This document shows, in pieces, positions 9,028 through 17,520 of a stretch of 64,000 nucleotides of DNA. The stretch's first letter is position 1. Each line of letters begins with the position of its first letter. This stretch comes from Rhizobium terrae (GTDB lineage: Bacteria > Pseudomonadota > Alphaproteobacteria > Rhizobiales > Rhizobiaceae), in NCBI RefSeq assembly GCF_003425685.1, contig NZ_QJKM01000011.1:62001-126000 (forward strand), in the 5' to 3' direction. The position numbers and the translations under genes are program-made. A model generated the notes under the pieces. That model was not told where the DNA came from and did not search any database. It saw only the letters and a list, made by a program, of their open reading frames with translations.

Positions 9028-9390
9028 TTTATTTCCTTTCCATCGTCCCGTTTCCGGGAACCGTCGCCTGGGTCGCCTTCAGGGCAGTCACCTAGGCACT
9101 TCACTCCCGCCCAAGGTGGAGTTTTCGAAAATTGATTTCAAGCCTTGCGACGCCGCTGTCTATCAGCTTTGTGACAGTGGTTTGACAGGGCTTGCACGCC
9201 TTACGATTACACGGAACGCCAAGGACACGGAACGCGATCACCGGCATTCATGGCCTGCAACCAAGCTGGCGAAGCAGCTGGAATAACGATCATCATCCCG
9301 CACAGTTTCTAATGCAAGCTGAATAAGTTGCAATTCTTCACGATGCAAAAATGGTGGAATAGTCAAAAAAGCAAGACCCTATCGCCGAAC
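9028..9390. other. Intergenic region between clpX terminator and lon
   Basis: About 360 bases without a credible gene. It holds the lon promoter described at 9114-9142 and the lon leader. The remaining 9143-9390 stretch is less GC-rich than the genes around it, and I see no further clear signal in it. Confidence 0.5.
9114..9142 (-). promoter_or_regulatory. Candidate RpoH (heat-shock) promoter of lon
   Basis: On the minus strand CTTGAA (9142-9137) is separated by 17 bases from CCACCT (9119-9114). The rhizobial RpoH consensus is CTTGAA, ~17 bases, CCANAT; here the -35 is perfect and the -10 matches five of six positions. The leader to the lon ATG would be about 80 bases. Confidence 0.55.
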
Positions 9391-9417
9391 GAAAAAGAGG
9401 CCCGAACGGGGCCTCTT
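9391..9417 (-). terminator. Terminator of clpX
   Basis: Hairpin with arms AAGAGGCCC/GGGCCTCTT at 9395-9416, followed on the minus strand by TTTTTC. It stands about 25 bases after the clpX stop codon. Confidence 0.85.
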
Positions 9418-9442
9418 CACGCTGGCGTTCAGGATTGTCGGA

Positions 9443-10720
9443 TCAGGCCGAAACGTTGGCCTTTTCGTCCTGCCGATCGGCATAGATGTAGAGCGGCCGG
9501 GCATTTCCGCGCACGACATCGTCCGAAATGACCACTTCCCTGACGCCTTCCAGCGTCGGCAGCTCGAACATGGTGTCGAGCAGGATCTTTTCCATGATCG
9601 AGCGCAGGCCACGGGCGCCGGTCTTGCGGATGATCGCCCGCTTGGCGATTTCGCGCAACGCGTCCTCGTGGAAGGTCAGATCGACGTCCTCCATCTCGAA
9701 GAGGCGCTGATACTGCTTGATCAGTGCGTTCTTCGGTTCGGACAGGATCTGGATCAACGCATCCTCGTCGAGGTCTTCCAGCGTCGCCAAGACCGGCAGA
9801 CGGCCGATGAATTCCGGGATGAGGCCGAACTTGACCAGGTCTTCCGGCTCCAGTTCGCGCAGAACTTCGCCGACGCGGCGATCATCCGGCGATTTGACCG
9901 CAGCGGCAAAGCCGATCGAGGTCTTTTCGCCGCGAGCGGAGATGATCTTGTCGAGGCCGGCAAAGGCGCCGCCGCAGATGAACAGGATGTTCGTCGTGTC
10001 GACCTGCAGGAATTCCTGCTGCGGATGCTTGCGCCCGCCCTGCGGCGGAACCGAGGCAACCGTGCCTTCCATGATCTTCAAAAGCGCCTGCTGCACGCCC
10101 TCACCCGATACGTCGCGGGTTATCGAGGGATTGTCGGACTTGCGGGAGATCTTGTCCACTTCGTCGATATAGACGATGCCGCGCTGGGCACGCTCGACGT
10201 TGTAGTCCGCAGCCTGCAGGAGCTTCAAGATGATGTTTTCGACGTCCTCGCCGACATAACCGGCTTCGGTGAGCGTCGTCGCATCGGCCATGGTGAACGG
10301 AACGTCGATGATGCGGGCGAGCGTCTGGGCGAGATAGGTCTTGCCGCAGCCGGTCGGGCCGACCAGCATGATGTTCGACTTCGCAAGCTCGACGTCGCCG
10401 CCCTTGGAGGCGTGCGCCAGGCGCTTGTAGTGGTTATGCACCGCGACCGACAGAATGCGCTTGGCCTGTTTCTGACCGATGACGTATTCGTCAAGAACCT
10501 TGATGATGTCCTGAGGCGTCGGAACGCCATCGCGGGACTTGACCATCGACGTCTTGTTCTCTTCGCGGATGATGTCCATGCACAGTTCGACACATTCATC
10601 GCAGATGAATACGGTCGGTCCGGCGATCAGCTTCCGGACTTCGTGCTGGCTCTTTCCGCAGAAAGAGCAATACAGGGTATTCTTGGAGTCGCCGCCGTTG
10701 CTGCCGCTGACTTTGCTCAT
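9443..10720 (-). CDS. clpX: ATP-dependent Clp protease ATP-binding subunit ClpX
   Basis: A 425-residue AAA+ unfoldase that recognises tagged substrates and feeds them to ClpP. The N-terminal zinc-binding domain has Cys18, Cys21, Cys40 and Cys43 (CSFC...CDEC). Walker A is GPTGCGKT at 121-128, Walker B is IVYIDEVDKI, and the pore and sensor segments follow; the ClpP-docking IGF-like loop appears as SIGFAAAV in the expected region. The ORF can be read from 10789, but the ATG at 10720 has GGAAAG upstream and matches the family start. The gene follows clpP on the same strand with about 300 bases between, so it probably has its own promoter. It ends in the hairpin at 9391-9417. Confidence 0.97.
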   Translation of the reverse strand: MSKVSGSNGGDSKNTLYCSFCGKSQHEVRKLIAGPTVFICDECVELCMDIIREENKTSMVKSRDGVPTPQDIIKVLDEYVIGQKQAKRILSVAVHNHYKRLAHASKGGDVELAKSNIMLVGPTGCGKTYLAQTLARIIDVPFTMADATTLTEAGYVGEDVENIILKLLQAADYNVERAQRGIVYIDEVDKISRKSDNPSITRDVSGEGVQQALLKIMEGTVASVPPQGGRKHPQQEFLQVDTTNILFICGGAFAGLDKIISARGEKTSIGFAAAVKSPDDRRVGEVLRELEPEDLVKFGLIPEFIGRLPVLATLEDLDEDALIQILSEPKNALIKQYQRLFEMEDVDLTFHEDALREIAKRAIIRKTGARGLRSIMEKILLDTMFELPTLEGVREVVISDDVVRGNARPLYIYADRQDEKANVSA

Positions 10721-11024
10721 ATCACTTTCCTTCCAGCACTCCGCGCGCTCATCAAAACGGACACGGTCCGCTTCACCGCCTGCCGACACGCGCGCCCCTC
10801 CGACAAAAAGGATGGGGGAGCCTTGCGCGCCTGCCTTGCCCTAAAGGTACTCTACCGATTCCCAACCACATTATGCGAATCGGCGGCAACGAAACCCTTA
10901 ATAACGAATGCCATGTCACAAAACTTCAACACAGCATTAATAAGTACTAATAGCGCTTTCCGTGCGACTTGAAACCCCTTTGTGGTCAAATCGGGGTGAG
11001 ACGCACAGGTCTTCGCCATCAAAC

Positions 11025-11657
11025 TCAATCTCCGGTGCCGCCTTCGAGTTCCTGACGCGAGGTCAGGATCTTGTCGATGACGCCCCAATCCTGGGCCTCG
11101 TCGGCCGTCATGAAGTGGTCACGATCAAGGGTCTTTTCAACTTCCTCGTACGTGCGGCCGGTATGCTTCACGTAGACCTCGTTCAAACGCCTTTTCATCT
11201 TCAATATGTCACGAGCATGGCGCTCGATGTCGGAAGCCTGCCCCTGGAAGCCGCCCGAGGGCTGATGCACCATGATGCGCGAATTCGGGGTGGCGAAACG
11301 CATACCCTTTTCGCCGGCGCAAAGCAGAAGCGAGCCCATGGACGCAGCCTGGCCGATGCACAGCGTCGAAACTGCGGGCCTGATAAACTGCATCGTGTCG
11401 TAGATCGCCATGCCGGCGGTCACGACGCCGCCGGGCGAATTAATGTAGAGGGCGATTTCCTTCTTCGGATTCTCGGCCTCCAGGAAGAGAAGCTGGGCGC
11501 AGACAAGCGACGCCATGTGGTCCTCCACCGGACCGGTCAGGAAGATGATCCGCTCCTTGAGAAGCCGCGAATAGATGTCGTAGGAGCGCTCACCGCGATT
11601 GGTCTGTTCGACGACCATCGGCACCAAGGCCATTGCGGTATCAACTGGATTTCTCAT
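11025..11657 (-). CDS. clpP: ATP-dependent Clp protease proteolytic subunit ClpP
   Basis: A 210-residue serine protease subunit that forms the tetradecameric chamber of ClpXP/ClpAP. The catalytic triad is present: Ser106 in GQAASMGS, His131 in MVHQPSGG and Asp180 in LDRDHFM. The N-terminal part carries the axial-loop and propeptide-like sequence before RGERSYDIYSRLLKERIIFL, the conserved start of the mature protein. Length fits the main housekeeping ClpP of alphaproteobacteria, several of which have additional ClpP paralogues. Its partner clpX follows downstream on the same strand. Confidence 0.97.
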   Translation of the reverse strand: MRNPVDTAMALVPMVVEQTNRGERSYDIYSRLLKERIIFLTGPVEDHMASLVCAQLLFLEAENPKKEIALYINSPGGVVTAGMAIYDTMQFIRPAVSTLCIGQAASMGSLLLCAGEKGMRFATPNSRIMVHQPSGGFQGQASDIERHARDILKMKRRLNEVYVKHTGRTYEEVEKTLDRDHFMTADEAQDWGVIDKILTSRQELEGGTGD

Positions 11658-12033
11658 GTCCGTCCTTTGTCAAGCGATTCTTGATCCCGGGCGAAGGCAG
11701 AGAACCGCTCCGGAATCAAATAGAATGGGTCATCCCCTACATAGAGTGTCAACGCCCGGCACTTCAAGACGGAGCATCCGATATCCTTAATCGCCGGGGA
11801 ATGCGCGAGGCTGACCGCTAATACGATTTCTGCCGGGATGGCAGCCTGCTGCGGATCGTTTTGCGACGGGGCACAGGTTTTTGGCCGATCAGGGTAAAGC
11901 GGTCGTGAACAGGGGCGTGCATCGCCCTGCTTCCGCTGCGTAAACCCGCAGGTTTCTCGATATTCCGGCAACCTCGTCTTAAAGACTGCGTGCCATATTG
12001 GCTCCGGCTCGACATTAAGTGCTGGAGTTTCGA
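11658..12033. other. Intergenic region between divergent clpP and diguanylate cyclase genes
   Basis: About 375 bases with no convincing coding sequence. It must contain the promoters for clpP (leftward) and for the GGDEF gene (rightward). Apart from the candidate site at 11731-11765 I see nothing specific in it. Confidence 0.5.
11731..11765 (-). promoter_or_regulatory. Weak candidate promoter upstream of clpP
   Basis: On the minus strand, CTTGAA is followed 18 bases later by CTATGT, and an overlapping TTGACA is followed 17 bases later by CCCATT. Either could be a housekeeping or RpoH-type promoter; the match is poorer than that of lon. Confidence 0.25.
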
Positions 12034-13284
12034 GTGGATATCTTGACGGGCCTGATGATCTGGGCGGCGGAGGCGCTGACGCTTGCCGTGCTGCTCTGGT
12101 CGCGGTGGTTTTACGAACGGGACAATTTCTATCTGACCTGGGGCAGCGGCTTTGCGATGCACGGCATCGGGGTCGCCCTCGTCGCCCTGCGCGGCGATAT
12201 CCCCGATTTCATCTCGATCGAGATCGCCAATACGATGATCCTTGCCGGTGTCGGCCTGTGGATCGCCGGACTGCTGCAGTTCGACCACAAGCCGGTCGAC
12301 GCCTATGTCGCAATTCCGGCGCTGATCTGGGTCGCCGGCATGTTCCTGACGCCGATCCGTGAGAACTTTGCGTTTCGGGTCGTGCTTGCCAACGGCGCCG
12401 GCGCCGTCGGTTATGCCATCATGATCGGGCTGCTTCTCCAGGACTGCGGCGCCTCCCGGCGAACAAGGCAGGTTCTCGCGAGCTTCATCGGCATCCAGCT
12501 CGTCTCCAGCGGCATCGTCGCGGTCGCGGCCGTCATCAACGGGGCGACATCCTTCAGCTCTTCTCCCAATTCGGGATGGCTGTTCTTCCCGGCAGCCGTC
12601 TGCTTCATCGCCGGCATCATGTCCGGCGGCAAGCTCCTCACGGAGCGTTCGGAACAGAAGCTCAAGGCTCTCGCCATCACCGATCCGCTGACGGGCGTTC
12701 TCAACCGCCGCGGCCTGATCGACGAATTTCACAAGCTGCGGGACATAGAGAACCCTGAAAAGCCGGTGATCGCGCTCCTGCACTTCGACCTGGACAGCTT
12801 CAAGCAGATCAACGACCGTTGCGGCCACCAGGCGGGAGATGCGGTCCTTGTCGCATTTTCGCAGATCGGCCAGACGTCGCTGCGCGGACGGGGACATTTC
12901 GGCCGCATGGGGGGCGAGGAGTTCGCCTCGATCCTGCGCGTCGCGGACATGGTGGAGGCCGCAAGCATCGCGGAAGCGATTCGCCTGACCCTCAAGCGCC
13001 AGACCGTCACGGCCGGCGAGCACCGGATCAAGGTGACGGTCAGTGCGGGCATCGCGCTGGCGATTGTCGAAGCATCCGATCTCGATCTTCTGCTGACTGC
13101 CGCCGACCGCGCACTTTACACCGCCAAGGAGAGCGGCCGCGATCGCACCGCGATCGATACCGGCGGCGAAGCCTCCATCGTTCCGGCCGTCGACCGGCAG
13201 GGCCAGGAGGAGGCGCCGGCCGATATCCGCGCCAATCACCAGGTGGCTGCCCTCAAGCGGCTGGCGTCACTCGGCAAGCAGTGA
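12034..13284 (+). CDS. Membrane-bound diguanylate cyclase (GGDEF domain)
   Basis: A ~416-residue protein with six or more hydrophobic helices in the first ~200 residues (for example AAEALTLAVLLW, ALIWVAGMFL, SGWLFFPAAVCFIAGIM), then a GGDEF domain starting at ALAITDPLTGVLNRRGL. The active-site motif is GGEEF at 293-297, a catalytically competent variant, with the substrate Asp in HFDLDSFKQIND. It should make c-di-GMP from two GTP at the inner membrane. The RxxD inhibitory site that normally lies five residues before the motif is not present (RGRG instead), so feedback inhibition is probably lacking. GTG at 12034 is preferred because GGAG lies six bases upstream; GTG at 12019 is the longer alternative. 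The signal sensed by the membrane part is unknown. Confidence 0.88.
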   Translation: MDILTGLMIWAAEALTLAVLLWSRWFYERDNFYLTWGSGFAMHGIGVALVALRGDIPDFISIEIANTMILAGVGLWIAGLLQFDHKPVDAYVAIPALIWVAGMFLTPIRENFAFRVVLANGAGAVGYAIMIGLLLQDCGASRRTRQVLASFIGIQLVSSGIVAVAAVINGATSFSSSPNSGWLFFPAAVCFIAGIMSGGKLLTERSEQKLKALAITDPLTGVLNRRGLIDEFHKLRDIENPEKPVIALLHFDLDSFKQINDRCGHQAGDAVLVAFSQIGQTSLRGRGHFGRMGGEEFASILRVADMVEAASIAEAIRLTLKRQTVTAGEHRIKVTVSAGIALAIVEASDLDLLLTAADRALYTAKESGRDRTAIDTGGEASIVPAVDRQGQEEAPADIRANHQVAALKRLASLGKQ

Positions 13285-13350
13285 ATTCGATCTTGCCCTC
13301 CTCTTGCCGAAGCCCACATTAATCGCAGCGACGAACTGTGGAGGTGCGCC

Positions 13351-15126
13351 ATGCGGACGAGAGGTTTTACGGGCATTCTTCTGTCCCTGATCCTATGTGC
13401 GGGCGGCCCACCACTGGCAGGCACCGCGTTTGCCCAGCAGGCATCCGACACGGTCGCGCCGGAGCGGGCCACCGGCTTTGCGGCCGCAAAGCGCGTCGAG
13501 GCGAAAGACTTCATGGTCGCCGCCGCCAATCCGCTGGCGGCGGAGGCCGGCCGCGACGTGATCGCCAAGGGCGGCAATGCGGTCGACGCCATGGTGGCGG
13601 TGCAGACCGTCCTCGGCCTGGTCGAGCCGCAGAGCTCCGGCCTCGGCGGCGGCTCCTTCCTCGTTTATTACGACGCGACCTCGAAGAAACTCACCACGTT
13701 CGACGGCCGCGAAACGGCCCCGATGGAGGCAACGCCGAAACTCTTCCTCGACGCGCAGGGCCAGCCGCTGAAATTTATGGACGCGGTTATCGGCGGACGG
13801 TCGGTCGGCACGCCGGGAACCGTGCGGCTGCTCTTCGACGTCCACAAGCGTTACGGAAAGTCGGATTGGGCGAGCCTTTTCGAACCGGCCGTCAAACTCG
13901 CCTCGGACGGCTTCCAGGTCTCTCCCCGCCTCGCCTCGCTGATTGCGGGCGAAGGCGACAGGCTGAAGAAATACCAAGGACCGCGCGGCTATTTCTACGA
14001 CGATGCCGGCGCGCCGCTGAAGGCGGGCGCCGTCCTCAAGAACCCGCTCTATGCCGAAACACTGAAGACGATCGCCGAGGGTGGCGCCGACGCCTTCTAC
14101 AAGGGTCCGATCGCCGATGCGATCGTCAAGACCGTACGGGAAGCGGCGGGCAATCCCGGTGTTCTTTCGACGGCCGATCTCGCCACCTACCGTGTCAAGG
14201 AACGGGAGCCCGTCTGTTTCAGCTACCGGGCGCTCGATGTCTGCGGCATGGGACCTCCCTCCTCCGGCGCGGTGGCCGTCGGCCAGATGCTCGGCCTGAT
14301 CGAGAATTTCGATGTGAAGGGCTTCGGCCCCCAAAATATCCAGAGCTGGCGGATCATCGGCGACGCGCAGCGGCTCGCCTTCGCCGACCGCGAACGCTAC
14401 CTCGCCGATACCGATTTCCAGCCGGCGCCGATCAAGGGGCTGCTCAAGAAGGACTATCTCAGCAAGCGCGCGGCACTTCTGGACGGCGACAAGGCACTTG
14501 CCGCCGACCAGGTGAAAGCCGGCGAGCCGGAATGGGACCATGCCCTGCTGTTCGGCCGGGACGCTTCGATCGAGATCCCCTCCACCAGCCATTTCGTCAT
14601 CGTCGACAAGCAGGGTAATGTCGTCTCGATGACGACGACGATCGAGGGCGGCTTCGGCTCGCGGCTGATGACCAACGGTTTCCTGCTCAACAACGAGCTG
14701 ACCGACTTCTCCTTCAAGACACATGACGGCAGCCTGCCCGTCGCCAACCGGGTCGAGCCCGGCAAACGGCCACGCTCCTCGATGACGCCGACCATCGTGA
14801 TGAAGGACGGCAAGCCGCTGCTCGCCATCGGCTCGCCGGGCGGCAGCCAGATCATCGGTTATGTCGCTCAGGCGCTGATCGCCTATATCGACTGGGACAT
14901 GCCGGTGGAGCAGATCGTCGCCCAGCCGCATTTCATCAACCGCTTCGGCCAATACGAGATCGAAGCCGGTACGGAGGCGGAAAAATTCGCAGAACCGCTG
15001 AAGGCACTCGGCTACGAGGTGAAGGCCGGCGAGATGAATTCCGGCCTGCATGCGATCGAGATCACCGCCAACGGCCTGGCCGGCAGCGCCGATCCGCGCC
15101 GCGAGGGTATCGCCGTCGGCGAATGA
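13351..15126 (+). CDS. ggt: Gamma-glutamyltransferase (glutathione hydrolase)
   Basis: A 591-residue periplasmic N-terminal-nucleophile enzyme that cleaves gamma-glutamyl bonds of glutathione and transfers the glutamyl group. A Sec signal peptide (ending GTAFA-QQ, ~residue 28) is present. The large subunit contains GGNAVDAMVA and QSSGLGGGSF; the autoprocessing and catalytic threonine is Thr412 in STSHFVIVD, and the small subunit carries the conserved GGFGS and GSPGGSQII segments. Length is typical. GGAGGTG lies just upstream of the ATG. The stop codon directly abuts the stop of the convergent CYTH-like gene at 15127 with no bases between and no obvious terminator. Confidence 0.95.
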   Translation: MRTRGFTGILLSLILCAGGPPLAGTAFAQQASDTVAPERATGFAAAKRVEAKDFMVAAANPLAAEAGRDVIAKGGNAVDAMVAVQTVLGLVEPQSSGLGGGSFLVYYDATSKKLTTFDGRETAPMEATPKLFLDAQGQPLKFMDAVIGGRSVGTPGTVRLLFDVHKRYGKSDWASLFEPAVKLASDGFQVSPRLASLIAGEGDRLKKYQGPRGYFYDDAGAPLKAGAVLKNPLYAETLKTIAEGGADAFYKGPIADAIVKTVREAAGNPGVLSTADLATYRVKEREPVCFSYRALDVCGMGPPSSGAVAVGQMLGLIENFDVKGFGPQNIQSWRIIGDAQRLAFADRERYLADTDFQPAPIKGLLKKDYLSKRAALLDGDKALAADQVKAGEPEWDHALLFGRDASIEIPSTSHFVIVDKQGNVVSMTTTIEGGFGSRLMTNGFLLNNELTDFSFKTHDGSLPVANRVEPGKRPRSSMTPTIVMKDGKPLLAIGSPGGSQIIGYVAQALIAYIDWDMPVEQIVAQPHFINRFGQYEIEAGTEAEKFAEPLKALGYEVKAGEMNSGLHAIEITANGLAGSADPRREGIAVGE

Positions 15127-15957
15127 TCAGACTTCCGCCGCGCCGTAGACCAAAGCCGTCTTGGTCGGTCCTGCTGGATCGGCGAACGACGACGCGACGA
15201 GCGCCGTCATCACCGTCCAGGCCGTGCGAACGACGTCCAGGTCCGCCTTTCCGTCGTCGAGCGGAAAACGGAAGCTGAATTCGGCGGCGATCGGTTCATC
15301 GAGGGCAGCTTGCCTCCACCAGAGGATCAGGGCGCATTCCGCTTCGACATCCTCAGACAACCCGATCCAACCGTCCTCGAAGACATGTTCCACGATATTC
15401 AGGCCGGCGACAGTCCGAACCGGCGTGTCGAGGGGCGGCAGCGACGGCCGGCGGATGTCCGTATAGGGCGCGAGGCAGGCGCCGACATCGGCCGGCATCC
15501 GCCGCTCATCGAATTCCGCCTCCACCGAACGGCTGAAGAGCGCCCAGAACCGAGGCGTCTCGGCCGGCGGCACCAGCTTCACATCCTCCTCGAATTTCGG
15601 CTCTTCATCGCTCTTCTTCTTCAGGTCGAAGTCCTGCGCACCGGCGAGCAGGCGGTCGCCATGGCGAAACTTGAGGGTCGCCTTCCAATCCTTGCGGGAG
15701 CCGAGCGGCCGGCGCATGCGGAAAACCAGGTCGGAGCCGCGGTAAAGGCCGAGATCGGCGGTATCCAGAAAGAAGACATCACGTTGCTTACCGGCTTTCA
15801 GGACATCGAGCTTGCCGCGCGGATCGACATCAACGCCTTGCAGAACTCCGCCCACCTCTTTCCAGAAACGTGAGACGGCGGAGCGGCAGGCGGTTTCATC
15901 GCCCTCAAACTCTCGCGCATGCAACATGAGCTTGTATTCGCGCGACGACAGGTCCAT
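15127..15957 (-). CDS. CYTH-like (triphosphate tunnel) domain protein, function unknown
   Basis: A ~276-residue cytoplasmic protein. The segment from about residue 50 to 110 looks like a CYTH/ThTPase tunnel fold: FFLDTADLGLYRGSDLVFRMRR, then WKATLKFRHGD, with alternating charged and hydrophobic strands and later VEAEFDERR. The canonical N-terminal ExExK motif is not clear (SREYKLML stands in that place), so the metal-dependent triphosphatase activity of the family is uncertain. The start at 15957 is chosen because GGGAGGGA lies six bases upstream; ATG at 15963 is too close to it. It is divergent from the cytochrome P450 gene and convergent with ggt. The family assignment rests on pattern only. 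Confidence 0.55.
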   Translation of the reverse strand: MDLSSREYKLMLHAREFEGDETACRSAVSRFWKEVGGVLQGVDVDPRGKLDVLKAGKQRDVFFLDTADLGLYRGSDLVFRMRRPLGSRKDWKATLKFRHGDRLLAGAQDFDLKKKSDEEPKFEEDVKLVPPAETPRFWALFSRSVEAEFDERRMPADVGACLAPYTDIRRPSLPPLDTPVRTVAGLNIVEHVFEDGWIGLSEDVEAECALILWWRQAALDEPIAAEFSFRFPLDDGKADLDVVRTAWTVMTALVASSFADPAGPTKTALVYGAAEV

Positions 15958-16075
15958 CGACATTCCCTCCCTGCCCTGCCTGCGGATCCTTATTGCCGGA
16001 CAGCATGACCGCAATCCAGAATTGCGTCAATCGCAGACGCTTTCCGGCTGGCGAGAAATCCGTTAGGCTCTTCGC

Positions 16076-17320
16076 ATGATCCTGCCCGACTTCCTCCAAA
16101 TCGATCCCGAAACCCGTCATGTCTCGCTGGATGGCCGCGACCCCGCCTTCTATGGCGACCCCAACCGCGTCTATGCACTCCTGCACGAGCATTGTCCGAT
16201 CTTTTACTGGGAGGAGCAACGGCAGTGGTTCTTCGCCGGCTACGACCATGTGAACGGCCTGTTGCGCGACCGGCGTTTCGGCCGGCAGATCCTGCATATC
16301 GCCAGCCGCGAGGAACTCGGCCTGCCTGATCCTGCCCCGCATCTCGAAAATTTCGACCTCGCCGAGCGCTATTCCCTGCTGGAACTCGAACCGCCCGAGC
16401 ACAGCCGCCTTCGCACCCTCGTCAACCGCGCCTTCGTCTCCCGCCATATCGAAAGACTGAGGCCCGAAATCGCGGCGCTTGCGGAGAAGCTGATCGATGG
16501 TTTCGAGAAGGACGGGCAGACGGAACTCCTCTCCTCCTTCGCCGACATCATCCCCGTGACGATGATCGCAAGGATGATCGGTATTCCGGACGAGATGGGG
16601 CCGCAGCTTCTTGCCTGGTCGCATGCCTATGTCGGCATGTACATGTTCAAGCGGACGGAGGCGGACGAGTTCGCGGCAGATCGGGCGGCGAAGGAATTTG
16701 CCGATTACGTGAAGGGCCTGATCGCGGAACGCCGCCGCAATCCGCGCGAGGATCTCTTGACCCACATGATCCATACCGAACACAAGGGCCAGCACCTCAC
16801 CGACGACGAGCTGGTCTCAACGACCATCGTATTGCTGAACGCCGGCCACGAAGCGACCGTGCATCAGATCGGCAATTCGGTGCGGATGATTCTCGAGAGC
16901 GGGCTACCGGCCACCGAACTTTTCCGCGACGAGGCGGCGACCGAACGGACGGTCGAGGAAACCCTGCGCATCTGTGCGCCGGTGCATATCTTCCAGCGCT
17001 GGGCGCTGGAGGACGTCGAGATCGACGGGCTCCAGTTCAGGCGCGGCGACAAGGTGAGCCTGATCCTTGCCGCCGCCAATCTCGACCCGAAAAAATTCAC
17101 CGATCCGCTGACTTTCAAGCCTGAGCGTCAGGAAGCCCCGAACCTCTCCTTCGGCGCCGGCATCCATTTCTGCATCGGCGCGCCGCTTGCGAGGCTGGAG
17201 CTCAACACCGTGCTGCCGATCCTGTTCAGGCGGCTGCCGGAGATGCGGATCGCGGACAAGCCGGTGGTGAAGGACGTCTATCATTTTCACGGATTGGAGC
17301 GGCTGGATCTGGCCTGGTGA
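16076..17320 (+). CDS. Cytochrome P450
   Basis: A 414-residue soluble bacterial P450 monooxygenase. The haem-binding loop LSFGAGIHFCIGAPLARLE carries the axial ligand Cys366. The I-helix oxygen-activation motif is AGHEAT, and the K-helix ExxR is EETLR. Length and composition fit the class of alphaproteobacterial P450s that take electrons from a ferredoxin; no ferredoxin or reductase gene lies nearby, so partners must be encoded elsewhere. The substrate cannot be inferred. It stands alone, divergent from the CYTH-like gene. Confidence 0.93.
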   Translation: MILPDFLQIDPETRHVSLDGRDPAFYGDPNRVYALLHEHCPIFYWEEQRQWFFAGYDHVNGLLRDRRFGRQILHIASREELGLPDPAPHLENFDLAERYSLLELEPPEHSRLRTLVNRAFVSRHIERLRPEIAALAEKLIDGFEKDGQTELLSSFADIIPVTMIARMIGIPDEMGPQLLAWSHAYVGMYMFKRTEADEFAADRAAKEFADYVKGLIAERRRNPREDLLTHMIHTEHKGQHLTDDELVSTTIVLLNAGHEATVHQIGNSVRMILESGLPATELFRDEAATERTVEETLRICAPVHIFQRWALEDVEIDGLQFRRGDKVSLILAAANLDPKKFTDPLTFKPERQEAPNLSFGAGIHFCIGAPLARLELNTVLPILFRRLPEMRIADKPVVKDVYHFHGLERLDLAW

Positions 17321-17462
17321 ACGTGATCCGCCATATAATCTTCGGTCCGTTTCACGTCAGCGCCTGGAAGATTTGCGAAGAGATGGCGCAAATACGCCAT
17401 CTGGCGACTTAGTGAAATTGAATCAAAGCGTCTCGCCAATATCGAAAAATACAGAAGGGTAA

Positions 17463-17495
17463 TGTGCAACTACGGCGCGCTATCGTAGTTGCACA
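17463..17495. repeat. Perfect 12-bp inverted repeat
   Basis: TGTGCAACTACG (17463-17474) and CGTAGTTGCACA (17484-17495) are exact reverse complements with a 9-base spacer. It lies 25 bases beyond the stop of the SDR gene. There is no T-run, so a classic terminator is unlikely; a protein-binding site or RNA hairpin is possible. Confidence 0.8.
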
Positions 17496-17520
17496 ATCCT
17501 TTATGTCCCTTATGTCGCAA

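Noticed and set aside
11818..13239. 473-residue minus-strand ORF
   Set aside because: Antisense shadow of the GGDEF gene; no domain or ribosome site.
13393..15051. 552-residue minus-strand ORF
   Set aside because: Antisense shadow of ggt.
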